Source: Microbacterium sp. A20 | GTDB lineage: Bacteria > Actinomycetota > Actinomycetes > Actinomycetales > Microbacteriaceae | DNA length: 50,485 bases | Assembly: GCF_004794515.1 (NCBI RefSeq) | Contig: NZ_SSDF01000037.1 | Location: 1-50,485 of the forward strand | Reading direction: 5' to 3' | Part shown: in pieces, positions 26,085 to 34,582 of the stretch | Position numbering within the stretch: the first letter of the stretch is position 1 | How the letters are laid out: each line of letters begins with the position of its first letter | The notes under the pieces: generated by a model | Told to the model about the DNA's origin: nothing | Databases searched by the model: none | Seen by the model: the letters and a program-made list of their open reading frames with translations, nothing else | Translations under genes and position numbers: made by a program

Positions 26085-27302
26085 TCAGCGCCGCGGGACG
26101 GCCGCCATCGCAGCCGCCCCGCGACCGACGAGTCGTTCCAGCGGTCCTCGGCCGAAGAACATCGACCAGAGCGTCGTCGCCACCAGCAGTCCGATGGCGG
26201 TCGCCGCCCAGAGCGCGTTGCTGGAGAAGAAGCCTCCGGGGCCGCCGACGAGGACGATCGACAGCACGTGCGCACTGTATGCCGTTAGCGGCATGGAACC
26301 CAGCGCACCCAGCGGCAGCAGGACCCACCGCAGCGGCCTGCTCAGCAGCAGGCACAGCGCGATCACCGCCAGCGCGAAGCCGCCGGAACCGAGCACCTCC
26401 GCCGTGCCGCCGCTGTGCGGCTCGACCGCGAACACGGCAGCGAGCACCGCGCCCAGCGGGTCGGAGGCCGCCAGCGCCTGCGGATACCCCTCCCACCCGC
26501 TCGGCGTCGACACCGCGCCGCCATCGCTCTCGGGGAACGACCCATCGAAGGAGCTCTCGCTGAACGAGGAATCGACGAACGATGAACTGCTGTCCTCCGC
26601 AGGCGTGCTGAAACCCGCTGCCTGGCCGATGCCCCCGAGCCCGTAGCCGACGACCGCGAGCACGACGCCGATGGCGAGCGCGATCACCGCGGTGCGCACG
26701 CGCTCGACCTGCATCCGCCCCAACGCCAGGCCGCCCAGCACGAGGGCCAGCCACACCGTGATCGGGTAGGTGCCGTAGAGCACGAAGCCGATCCCGGTGC
26801 CGAACGGCTGCAGCATCACGGCACCGAGGAACGCGAGCAGCGCCGGGCCGATCAGCGCGAGCACGGCCGCGGCGAGCAGCAGCTGCCACGGATGCCACCG
26901 GAGGAACGGGATCACCGCGACATAGAGGATGCCGTACAGGGTGAGGATCACCGCGATCGGGGTGTTCAGCATCTCCAGGGCCAGTCCGATCAGGAAGATC
27001 ACGGCCCCGCGCCCGACCAGGTTCAGGCGGATGCTCGGGAGGCGCTCGCGCTCGGGGAGCACGCTGCGTCCGGTCATCAGGGCGATGGACACCCCGGCGA
27101 GGAGTGCGAAGAGGATCGACGACCGCCCGTGCACGAGGTCGGTCCACGTCGTCGGGTCGAGCCACTCGAAGGCCTCGGTCTCGCCGATGTGCGCGCCGGC
27201 CATCCCGAGGATCGCCAGTCCCCGAGCGACGTCCAGGCCGAGGATGCGCGGCGGGCGCCCGAAGTCGCGGAACCAGCGGACGGGGGCGAGCGCGGTGATC
27301 AC
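26085..27302 (-). CDS. DUF418/DUF1624-type polytopic membrane protein with Ser-rich loop
   Basis: A 405-residue protein with about ten membrane spans. ILGLDVARGLAILGMAGAHI is the N-terminal signature of DUF1624/heparan-alpha-glucosaminide N-acetyltransferase-like proteins. The C-terminal half (PLGALGSMPLTAYSAHVLS, LWSMFFGRGPLERL) matches DUF418. These are thought to be transmembrane acyltransferases or transporters; no function is proven here. Residues ~231-262 form a low-complexity Ser/Asp/Glu/Phe loop with repeated SSF units between two spans. The frame is open to an ATG at 27332, but that codon overlaps the hrpA -10 box. GTG 27302 has TACGAT exactly six bases upstream and is preferred. Confidence 0.82.
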   Translation of the reverse strand: MITALAPVRWFRDFGRPPRILGLDVARGLAILGMAGAHIGETEAFEWLDPTTWTDLVHGRSSILFALLAGVSIALMTGRSVLPERERLPSIRLNLVGRGAVIFLIGLALEMLNTPIAVILTLYGILYVAVIPFLRWHPWQLLLAAAVLALIGPALLAFLGAVMLQPFGTGIGFVLYGTYPITVWLALVLGGLALGRMQVERVRTAVIALAIGVVLAVVGYGLGGIGQAAGFSTPAEDSSSSFVDSSFSESSFDGSFPESDGGAVSTPSGWEGYPQALAASDPLGAVLAAVFAVEPHSGGTAEVLGSGGFALAVIALCLLLSRPLRWVLLPLGALGSMPLTAYSAHVLSIVLVGGPGGFFSSNALWAATAIGLLVATTLWSMFFGRGPLERLVGRGAAAMAAVPRR

Positions 27303-27308
27303 CAGATG

Positions 27309-27314
27309 ATCGTA
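27309..27314 (-). promoter_or_regulatory. -10 box for leaderless DUF418/DUF1624 mRNA
   Basis: TACGAT on the minus strand, then CATCTG and GTG 27302. This places the protein start ten codons inside the longest open frame. Confidence 0.5.
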
Positions 27315-27331
27315 GAGGGGGATTCCCGTCA

Positions 27332-27337
27332 TACGAT
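27332..27337 (+). promoter_or_regulatory. -10 box for hrpA
   Basis: TACGAT is followed by eight bases, including GGAGGG, and then ATG 27346. The transcript would be leaderless or have a leader of only a few bases. Confidence 0.45.
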
Positions 27338-27345
27338 GGAGGGCT

Positions 27346-30300
27346 ATGTCCTCCCCCGTGATCTCCTATCCCCCGGAGCTGCCCGTCAGCACTGCCCGGG
27401 GCGAGATCGGCGACGCCATCCGCGACCACCAGGTCGTGATCGTCGCGGGCGCCACGGGCTCGGGGAAGACGACCCAGCTGCCGAAGATCGCGCTCGAGCT
27501 GGGTCGGGAGCGCATCGCGCACACCCAGCCCCGCCGCCTCGCCGCGCGGACGATCGCCGAGCGGGTCGCGGAAGAGCTCCAGGTCGAGCTGGGCACGCTC
27601 GTCGGCTACAAGGTGCGCTTCACCGACAAGGTCTCCGATGCCACCCGCATCGCTCTGATGACCGACGGCATCCTGCTCAACGAGATCCACCGCGATCGGC
27701 TGCTCACCCGCTACGACACGATCATCATCGACGAGGCGCACGAGCGCTCCCTGAACGTCGACTTCCTGCTCGGCTACCTGGCCCGCATCCTGCCGGAGCG
27801 CCCCGACCTCAAGGTGATCATCACCTCGGCCACGATCGATCCGGAGAGCTTCGCGAAGCACTTCGCCGCCCCGGACGGCACACCGGCGCCGATCATCGAG
27901 GTCTCGGGCCGCACCTACCCCGTGGAGATCCGCTACCGCGGTCCGGTCGAGGATGCGGACGACGAGAGCGCACCGGCCGAACCGGAGGACGAGGTCTCGG
28001 CGATCGTCGCCGCCCTCCGGGAGCTCGACCGCGAGGCGCCGGGCGACGTGCTCGTGTTCCTCCCCGGCGAGGCCGAGATCCGGGATGCGGCCGACGCCGT
28101 GAGGGGCGCCTACGCGAACGACCGCGCCCCCACCGAGGTACTTCCCCTGTTCGGACGCCTCTCCGCCGCGGATCAGCACCGCGTGTTCGAGCGCAGCCGG
28201 GTGGCGGGCGTGCGCCGCCGGGTGATCCTCGCCACGAACGTCGCCGAGACGAGCCTCACGGTCCCCGGCATCAAGTACGTGATCGACACCGGCACCGCGC
28301 GCATCTCGCGCTACAGCAATCGCTCCAAGGTGCAGCGACTGCCGATCGAGGCGGTCTCGCAGGCCTCGGCGAACCAGCGATCCGGGCGCGCGGGCCGCAC
28401 CAGCGACGGCATCGCGATCCGCCTCTACTCGGAGGAGGACTACGACCGGCGACCGGAGTACACCGAGCCCGAGATCCTTCGCACTTCCCTCGCCTCCGTC
28501 ATCCTGCAGATGCTGTCGCTCGGCTTCGGCGACATCACCGCGTTCCCGTTCCTCACCCCGCCCGACTCGCGAGGGGTGAAGGCCGCGTTCGACCTGCTCA
28601 CCGAGCTCGGTGCGGTCGCCCTTCGGCCGGCTCAGGGACCGGATCAAGGATCCCCGCACCTCACCCGCACCGGCCGCGACATCGCGCGGATGCCGATCGA
28701 CCCGCGGTTCGCGCGGATGCTGATCGAGGCGGGGCGCCCTTCGACGGGCTCAGGGACCCAGGGCGGAGGCTCAGGGACCCACTCGTCGGTGACGCGCGAC
28801 GTGCTCGCGATCGTGTCGGGCATGACGATCCAGGATGTGCGGGAGCGGCCGGAGGAGCGCCGTGAGGAGGCCGACCGCCTGCACGCCCGCTTCGTCGACC
28901 CGACCAGCGACTTCCTGACCCTGCTGAACCTCTGGAACCACCTCCGCGAACAGCAGCGCGAGCTCGGATCGAGCGCGTTTCGCCGGCTGTGCCGCTCCGA
29001 GCACCTCAACTACGTGCGGGTGCGCGAGTGGTTCGACGTGCACCGCCAGCTGCGCACGCTCGTGAAGACGTCCGGCCGCGAGGGCGAGGCCGGTGGCACG
29101 AGCGACCCCGACGCCATCCATCGCGCCCTGCTGGCCGGCCTGCTCTCGCAGATCGGCATCCTCGACGAGCGCACCGCCCCTGCGGGCAAGTCGCACTCCC
29201 CGGCGAAGGAGCCGAAGGGCCGACGCATCGCGGAGTACCGGGGCGCCCGCGGCATCCGCTTCTCGATCTTCCCCGGCTCGGGCCTGCGCAAGAAGAGCCC
29301 GCAGGCGGTGATCGCAGCCGAGATCGTGGAGACCTCCCGCACGTTCGCGCGCACGGTCGCCGCGATCGATCCGGCCTGGGCCGAGTCCCTCGCCGGCGAC
29401 CTCGCCAAACGGCAGGTGACCGAGCCGCACTGGTCGAAGGATGCCGGTGCCGCCGTCGCGTTCGAGAAGGTGACGCTGTTCGGGCTCGAGATCATCCCGC
29501 GTCGCCGCGTGCAGTTCGCGCGCATCGACCGGGCGGCCTCGCGCGAGCTCTTCGTGCGCCACGCGCTCGTCGAGGGCGAGTGGGATCCGACGCGGATCGA
29601 CAAGCGGGTGAGCGCGTTCTGGCGCAGCAATGCCGAGCTGCGCAAGCGCCTCGAGAAGCTGGAGGAGCGCGAGCGCCGCCGCGACATCCTCGCCGGCGAC
29701 GAGGCCGTGTTCCGGTTCTACGACGAGCGCATCCCCGCCGACGTGTTCGACGTGCGCTCCTTCGAGAGCTGGTGGCGCGAGGCCATGGCGACGACGCCGA
29801 AGCTGCTCGTGATGCGCGAGAGCGACCTGATCGACGACGAGGAGCGCGCGGACCAGCGCGAGTTCCCGACACGATGGACGCAGGGCGACCAGGTGCTGGG
29901 GCTGGCGTACCGGTTCGAGCCGGGCGCCGACGACGACGGTGTGAGCGTGGTCGTGCCACTGCCCCTGCTCGCGCAGCTCGAGGACCGCGGATTCGACTGG
30001 CAGGTCCCGGGCCTGCGCGCCGAGCTCGTGACGGGTCTGCTGCGCGCCCTCCCCAAGGCCATCCGCCGCCACGTCGTCCCCGCCGCGGACTGGGCCGAGA
30101 AATTCGGGGCCGAGCTGGCCGAGCAGGGGCCCGAATCACACGGCGGCCTGCCGCCGCGCACGCTCAAGGAGGCGCTGGCCCGACTCATCCAGCCGCTCGC
30201 CAACCAGCTCGTGTCCGCCGCCGACTTCGACGACGACCGCGTGCCGCCGCACCTGCGCATGAACTTCCGCGCGGTCGATGAGCGCGGTCGGGTGGTCGGG

Positions 30301-31305
30301 TCCGGGCGTGACCTGCGGGCACTGCAGACGCAGCTGTCCGACCGTGCGCGCAGCAGCGTGGCCCGCTCGATCGCCGCGCCACCGAAGTCGGGGCCCGTGC
30401 AGCCGGGGGCTCTGAGCGCGCCGAAGCGCCCGCAACTGGAGCAGACCGGCCTCACGGCCTGGACCTTGGGAGACCTGCCCGAGGTGCTCGACACCCGCGT
30501 CGCCGGCGGCGTCGTGCGCGGCTACCCGGCGATCGTCGATCAGGGCAAGAGCGTGTCGGTGCGGGTCGAGTCGACCCCGGATGCCGCGGTCGCCGCCACC
30601 CGCGACGGCGTGCTGCGGCTCGTGCTGCTGGGCGTCCCCTCCCCCTCCTCGTACGTGCAGGAGCACCTGACGAGCCAGGAGAAGCTCGCGCTCGCCGCCT
30701 CGCCCTACCAGTCCGCCGCCGCCCTCATCGAGGACTGCCGCGCGGCCGTGGCGCGGCAGGTCATCGAGCAGGCGGCGCCGGGCGGCATCGTGCGCAGCGA
30801 AGCCGACTTCGCGCGGGTGCGCGATGCGGTCTCGGCCGTCCTGGTGGATCAGCTCTTCGCGTGCGTCTCGCTGGTGGCCCGCATCCTCACGAAGTCCCGA
30901 GACGTCGAACGCGGCATCAAGTCGCAGAACTCGCTCGCTCTGCTCGGCCCGCTGAACGACATCCGCACGCAGTTGAGCGGGTTGCTGCATCCGGGCTTCG
31001 TCTCGGCCGCCGGCGTCGACCGTCTCGCGCACTTCCCGCGGTACCTCGAAGGCATGCTCGACCGGCTGAAGACGCTCGGGAGCGAACCGGGCAAGGACCG
31101 CGCGCGCATGACCGAGTACGAGCGGATGGCGAAGGCGTTCGAGGATGCCGGGGGCACGATCCCCCTCACCCGCGACGCTCCCCCCGCGCTCGTCGAGGTG
31201 CGCTGGCTGCTGGAGGAGTACCGCGTCAGCGTGTTCGCGCAGCGTCTCGGCACCGCGCAGCCGGTGTCGCCGCAGCGGATCATGAAGGTGCTGTCCGGGC
31301 GCTGA
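27346..31305 (+). CDS. hrpA: ATP-dependent RNA helicase HrpA (DEAH box)
   Basis: A 1319-residue DEAH-box helicase. Motif I is GATGSGKTTQ (35-44), motif Ia TQPRRLAART, motif II DEAH (129-132), motif III SATI (161-164), and motif VI QRSGRAGR. The winged-helix/ratchet (HA2), OB-fold and the long C-terminal DUF3418 region follow, as in full-length bacterial HrpA. HrpA acts on mRNA and has been linked to rescue of stalled ribosomes. Three copies of a dispersed repeat lie in frame at about residues 425-432 and 464-479, adding Gly/Ser/Thr-rich linkers (RPSTGSGTQGGGSGTHSS). The ATG at 27346 has both a nearby -10 box and a GGAGGG. Confidence 0.96.
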   Translation: MSSPVISYPPELPVSTARGEIGDAIRDHQVVIVAGATGSGKTTQLPKIALELGRERIAHTQPRRLAARTIAERVAEELQVELGTLVGYKVRFTDKVSDATRIALMTDGILLNEIHRDRLLTRYDTIIIDEAHERSLNVDFLLGYLARILPERPDLKVIITSATIDPESFAKHFAAPDGTPAPIIEVSGRTYPVEIRYRGPVEDADDESAPAEPEDEVSAIVAALRELDREAPGDVLVFLPGEAEIRDAADAVRGAYANDRAPTEVLPLFGRLSAADQHRVFERSRVAGVRRRVILATNVAETSLTVPGIKYVIDTGTARISRYSNRSKVQRLPIEAVSQASANQRSGRAGRTSDGIAIRLYSEEDYDRRPEYTEPEILRTSLASVILQMLSLGFGDITAFPFLTPPDSRGVKAAFDLLTELGAVALRPAQGPDQGSPHLTRTGRDIARMPIDPRFARMLIEAGRPSTGSGTQGGGSGTHSSVTRDVLAIVSGMTIQDVRERPEERREEADRLHARFVDPTSDFLTLLNLWNHLREQQRELGSSAFRRLCRSEHLNYVRVREWFDVHRQLRTLVKTSGREGEAGGTSDPDAIHRALLAGLLSQIGILDERTAPAGKSHSPAKEPKGRRIAEYRGARGIRFSIFPGSGLRKKSPQAVIAAEIVETSRTFARTVAAIDPAWAESLAGDLAKRQVTEPHWSKDAGAAVAFEKVTLFGLEIIPRRRVQFARIDRAASRELFVRHALVEGEWDPTRIDKRVSAFWRSNAELRKRLEKLEERERRRDILAGDEAVFRFYDERIPADVFDVRSFESWWREAMATTPKLLVMRESDLIDDEERADQREFPTRWTQGDQVLGLAYRFEPGADDDGVSVVVPLPLLAQLEDRGFDWQVPGLRAELVTGLLRALPKAIRRHVVPAADWAEKFGAELAEQGPESHGGLPPRTLKEALARLIQPLANQLVSAADFDDDRVPPHLRMNFRAVDERGRVVGSGRDLRALQTQLSDRARSSVARSIAAPPKSGPVQPGALSAPKRPQLEQTGLTAWTLGDLPEVLDTRVAGGVVRGYPAIVDQGKSVSVRVESTPDAAVAATRDGVLRLVLLGVPSPSSYVQEHLTSQEKLALAASPYQSAAALIEDCRAAVARQVIEQAAPGGIVRSEADFARVRDAVSAVLVDQLFACVSLVARILTKSRDVERGIKSQNSLALLGPLNDIRTQLSGLLHPGFVSAAGVDRLAHFPRYLEGMLDRLKTLGSEPGKDRARMTEYERMAKAFEDAGGTIPLTRDAPPALVEVRWLLEEYRVSVFAQRLGTAQPVSPQRIMKVLSGR
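28619..28640 (+). repeat. dispersed REP-like repeat inside hrpA, copy 1
   Basis: CCCTTCGGCCGGCTCAGGGA followed by CC. It differs at a few central bases from copy 2 at 28737-28758. The CCCTTCGAC...GGCTCAGGGACC type is recognisable as a dispersed repeat in Microbacteriaceae genomes, normally between genes. Confidence 0.6.
28737..28758 (+). repeat. dispersed REP-like repeat inside hrpA, copy 2
   Basis: CCCTTCGACGGGCTCAGGGA followed by CC. It is in frame and encodes RPSTGSGT. The half-site CCCT...AGGG is an imperfect inverted repeat. Confidence 0.65.
28768..28781 (+). repeat. dispersed REP-like repeat inside hrpA, partial copy 3
   Basis: GGCTCAGGGACCCA repeats the last 14 bases of the copy-2 region (28749-28760, extended) after a 7-base spacer, giving a short tandem duplication in frame. 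Confidence 0.6.
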
Positions 31306-31332
31306 TCCGCGACGGCGGGCGTGCGGCGCGGG

Positions 31333-31338
31333 TAGCCT
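31333..31338 (+). promoter_or_regulatory. -10 box for leaderless MDR oxidoreductase mRNA
   Basis: TAGCCT followed by six bases and ATG 31345; no ribosome binding site. Confidence 0.5.
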
Positions 31339-31344
31339 GAATCC

Positions 31345-32289
31345 ATGGCACGCGCGATCGTCTACACCGAGCTCGGCTCCCCCGATGTCCTGCACCTGAT
31401 GGAGATCCCCGATCCCGTCGCGGCCCGCGGCGAAGTCGTGGTGCGCATCGAGGCGGCGGGGGCGAATCCCATCGACGCCAAGCTGCGCAGTGGCAAGCGG
31501 CCGTCACCTCCCATCACCGAGCCGCGTCCGGTGGGCTTCGACGGGGCGGGCGTCATCGAGCTGCTCGGCGAGGGCGTCGATGATTTCGCCGTCGGCGACC
31601 GCGTGGCGATCCGCGACGGCCACGGCACCTATGCGTCGGCGCTCGCCATCTCGACCGAGAAGGTCGCGACGCTCCCCGACTCGGTCACCACCGCCGAGGG
31701 CGCGGCGATCGGTATCCCCGCGGGCACCGCCTACCAAGCGCTGCGCTCGCTCGGGGTGACCGAGGGCGACGTGCTGCTCGTACACGGCGGCTCCGGCTCG
31801 GTCGGACAGGCCGCGGTGCAGTTCGCCGTGGCCTGGGGCGCGACCGTGATCGCGACGGCGAGCCCCGCCCGCCACGACCAGCTGCGCGAGCTCGGCGCGA
31901 TCCCCGTGGCCTACGGCGACGGGCTGCTCGACCGCGTGCGCGACACCGCCCCCGAGGCCGTCACCGTGGCGCTGGACTGCGCCGGCACCGACGAGGCCAT
32001 CGAGACGTCGCTCGCACTCATCTCCGACCGCGACCGGATCGCGACGATCGTGCGCGGACCGGATGCCGCATCCTTCGGCATCCGCGCCTTCTCCGGCGGT
32101 TCACCCGTTCCCCTGACCGAGGAGGAGCTCGCCTGGCGGGCCGACGCTCTGCCCGAGACGATCGCCCTCCTCGACGCCGGCGACTTCGTGATCGAGCTCG
32201 GCCCCCAGCTGCCGCTGACCGAGGCGGCGCAGGCCCATGAGCTCATGGAGTCCGGCGCCGCCTCGGGCAAGATCATCCTGGCCCCCTGA
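31345..32289 (+). CDS. NADP-dependent MDR oxidoreductase (quinone reductase-like, zinc-free)
   Basis: A 314-residue medium-chain dehydrogenase/reductase. The N-terminal GroES-like domain contains GANPIDAKLRSG; the Rossmann dinucleotide loop is VHGGSGSVGQAAVQFA (GGSGSVG, 148-154). The C-terminal motif EAAQAHELMESGAASGKIIL is typical of the ADH_zinc_N_2 quinone-reductase group. No catalytic zinc ligands are seen. It probably reduces quinones or enones with NADPH; the substrate is unknown. It is a single-gene unit that converges with the gene at 32311, with 21 bases between stops. Confidence 0.9.
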   Translation: MARAIVYTELGSPDVLHLMEIPDPVAARGEVVVRIEAAGANPIDAKLRSGKRPSPPITEPRPVGFDGAGVIELLGEGVDDFAVGDRVAIRDGHGTYASALAISTEKVATLPDSVTTAEGAAIGIPAGTAYQALRSLGVTEGDVLLVHGGSGSVGQAAVQFAVAWGATVIATASPARHDQLRELGAIPVAYGDGLLDRVRDTAPEAVTVALDCAGTDEAIETSLALISDRDRIATIVRGPDAASFGIRAFSGGSPVPLTEEELAWRADALPETIALLDAGDFVIELGPQLPLTEAAQAHELMESGAASGKIILAP

Positions 32290-32310
32290 CAGCGGGACCC
32301 TAGAGGTCCA

Positions 32311-32919
32311 TCAGGCCGGGGCCACCGGCCGTCCGATCGACAGCATCAGCCGGTTCGCCCAGTTGAAGAACGCGGCGCCGTGGATGAGGTCCGAGATCTC
32401 CAGGTCGTCGAGTCCGGCGGCACGCAACCGCACGATCTCGTCCTCGCCGAACACGTTCGGGGTGTCGGTCAGGGCGACGGATGCCGCGACGATCGCGTTC
32501 CAGCGCTCGCCGAGGTCGGCGTCCACCCCCTCGTCGAGAAGCAGGTCGACGTCGTCGACACGCTTGCTGTGGTGCGCGGCGAAGCGCGAGTGCACCGAGG
32601 CACAGAACACGCAGCCGTTGCGGCGGGAGGCCGCGGTCGCCGCGAGCTCCCGATCGGCGCGGGGCAGACCCTCCGCGGCGTTGTAGAAGATGTCCTTGTC
32701 GACCAGCGTGCGGGCCTTCAGCACCTCGGGGTCGCGGGCCAGCAGGCGGAAGTAGTCGTTCTTCGCACGAGCGGCATCGACGAGACCGTCGTAGTGACGC
32801 TCGGTGAGCTCGTCCTCGGCGAGGGGCTCGAGGTGCGGAACCCACCCGACCTCACCGCGGGTGAACGCGTGCGGGTGCGGAGCGTCGTCGTGCTGCAGCA
32901 CGCTCTGTTCGGCGGTCAT
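32311..32919 (-). CDS. alkylhydroperoxidase-domain protein (Avi_7169-like)
   Basis: A 202-residue AhpD-like protein. The redox motif is CVFC (Cys103, Cys106) followed by His110 (GCVFCASVHSRFA), as in AhpD/CMD-family peroxidase-type proteins. The long N-terminal FTRGEVGWVPHLEPLAEDELTERHYDGL and its co-occurrence with the neighbouring CMD, luciferase-like and family 5 ABC genes match the Avi_7169/KPN_01858 gene set known from comparative genomics. The function of that set is not established. It is the last gene of a seven-gene unit and overlaps the CMD gene by 4 bases. Confidence 0.88.
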   Translation of the reverse strand: MTAEQSVLQHDDAPHPHAFTRGEVGWVPHLEPLAEDELTERHYDGLVDAARAKNDYFRLLARDPEVLKARTLVDKDIFYNAAEGLPRADRELAATAASRRNGCVFCASVHSRFAAHHSKRVDDVDLLLDEGVDADLGERWNAIVAASVALTDTPNVFGEDEIVRLRAAGLDDLEISDLIHGAAFFNWANRLMLSIGRPVAPA

Positions 32920-33533
32920 GCGGCCTCCTCCTCGGAGTTCTCGGCGGTCAAGCCCACAGCGACGAGCACGCGGAGTCCCGTGACGACGCGCTGCTGGAAG
33001 GCGAGGAACGACACCAGCTGCGACAGCGTCACGATGCCGTCCGCCGACCAGCCCGCGTCGAGCAGGCGACCGAGGTCGGCGCCCGCGGCCTCGCGGGGGC
33101 GGAACACCAGCAGGTGCGTGTGGGCGAGAGCGGCGGCGAGACGCTCGCCCACGCTCGCGATGACGGCGTCGGACGGCACGTAGCGCACGCCATCGGTGTT
33201 CTCGGCCTGCAACCCCAGCTCGGTGTAGGTGCCGAACGGTCCGGCGGTCGCTGCCTGGGCAGCCTCCGCAAGAACGACGGTGGCCGGCTGCGGGTCGGCC
33301 TCCTGTGCACGCGCGGCGTAGAACGCGGCGGTCGGGTCGTCGGCGCCGGCGAGACCGGTGGCGAAGGCAGCCACGAGCTCGCGTTCGGCCTGCGACACGT
33401 GCTCCACGCTCACCGGACGGAAGAGGGCGTCGAAGCTCGCCTGCAGCTGCTCTCTGGTCACCGGACGGCGGCGGCGCAGGGCATCCAGCTCCGGCGTCAC
33501 CTCCGCGATCCGATCCACGATGTCGTCGGTCAT
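32916..33533 (-). CDS. CMD-domain protein (Avi_7170-like)
   Basis: A 205-residue protein with a carboxymuconolactone-decarboxylase-like fold, but with no cysteine in the region where AhpD carries CxxC, so peroxidase chemistry is unlikely. Features are PVTREQLQASFDALFRP, a central AELVAAFATGLAG helix and DGIVTLSQLVSFLAFQQRVV. It probably pairs with the AhpD-like protein encoded directly downstream; gene overlaps of 4 bases on both sides suggest a complex. It belongs to the same conserved gene set as its neighbours. Confidence 0.85.
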   Translation of the reverse strand: MTDDIVDRIAEVTPELDALRRRRPVTREQLQASFDALFRPVSVEHVSQAERELVAAFATGLAGADDPTAAFYAARAQEADPQPATVVLAEAAQAATAGPFGTYTELGLQAENTDGVRYVPSDAVIASVGERLAAALAHTHLLVFRPREAAGADLGRLLDAGWSADGIVTLSQLVSFLAFQQRVVTGLRVLVAVGLTAENSEEEAA

Positions 33534-34582
33534 GCGTTCTCCTTGAGGGTGAGGTTCTGGTCGGTGCTGATGCGGTCGGGTGTCGGGGTGAGCGCGTAGC
33601 CGAGGGCCGGGGCGACCTCGTCGGCGAAGAGTGCGATCGAGCGCAGCACGTGCTCGTGCGGGGCGTCGACCGAGTGCACCTGGAAGGCGACCTCGGTCGC
33701 CCGGGCGAGAGTGGTGTCGGCGGCGAGCGATTCCGCCACCTGCTCGGGCGTGCCCAGGTGCGTGTCGAGCGCGGCGATCAGCTCGTCGATGCTGTCACCG
33801 GGGATCGTCTGGCCCTGACGGCGGAAGCCCTCGGCCGCCCGGCGCAGACCGACCTCGGCGAAGCGCAGCGCCTCGGCGCGGTCGTCGGCGACGAACACGG
33901 TGCGCGAGGCGGTGATGCGCGGCGCCACCCCCTCCGGCAGCGCGTCGAGGTAGGCGTCGATGATCGGATCCTGCAGTGCGGAGAGCGGCGCGTGCAGCCG
34001 GTCGGCGCTGCGCGGCTGCGTGCGCGAGAGCAGCAGACCGTGCCCGTGGATGCCGGCGCGATGCCCACCCGGAGCGGAGAACGTCGCCTGCCACACGCGG
34101 TCGGCGAGGTCCCCGGCATCGGGATAGAGGGTGTTGCCCGCACCGACGTCACGCCCGGCCAGACCGTCGAGCAGGGTCCGCAGCTTCCGGTCGTAGGTCG
34201 GCGCCTTGTCGCGCACGTCCTCCCCGAACGGCACGAACGACGACGGGGTGCCGCCGCTGCCGAGTCCCAGATCCACGCGCCCCCCGGAGAGCAGATCGGC
34301 GACCACGGCATCCTCCGCCACCCGCACCGGATCCTCCAGCGGCAGGGTGATCACTCCCGTGCCGAGGCGGATGGTCGAGGTCACGGCCGCGACGTGCGCG
34401 AGGAACACCAGCGGCGACGGCAGCCCGCCCTCTGCCGCATGGAAGTGGTGCTGCGCGACCCAGGCCCGCCCGATGCCGTGGCGCTCGGCCTGCTGGATCT
34501 GCGCGGTAGCGAACGCGTAGCGCTCGGCGGGGGCGGCATCGTCGAGCAGACGGGTGAAGAAGGCGACGGTGGGTGCGGTCAT
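33530..34582 (-). CDS. FMN-dependent luciferase-like monooxygenase (KPN_01858 family)
   Basis: A 350-residue bacterial-luciferase-like TIM barrel. Family features are RAWVAQHHFHAAEGGLPSPL, RLGTGVITLPLEDPVRVAEDA and VDLGLGSGGTP. It would use reduced FMN and oxygen. Its place between an ABC transporter and two CMD-type proteins, with 4-base overlaps on both sides, is the signature of the KPN_01858 cluster, whose substrate is unknown; organosulfur or similar small compounds are plausible. The FMN reductase at 24522 could supply the flavin. Confidence 0.88.
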   Translation of the reverse strand: MTAPTVAFFTRLLDDAAPAERYAFATAQIQQAERHGIGRAWVAQHHFHAAEGGLPSPLVFLAHVAAVTSTIRLGTGVITLPLEDPVRVAEDAVVADLLSGGRVDLGLGSGGTPSSFVPFGEDVRDKAPTYDRKLRTLLDGLAGRDVGAGNTLYPDAGDLADRVWQATFSAPGGHRAGIHGHGLLLSRTQPRSADRLHAPLSALQDPIIDAYLDALPEGVAPRITASRTVFVADDRAEALRFAEVGLRRAAEGFRRQGQTIPGDSIDELIAALDTHLGTPEQVAESLAADTTLARATEVAFQVHSVDAPHEHVLRSIALFADEVAPALGYALTPTPDRISTDQNLTLKENA

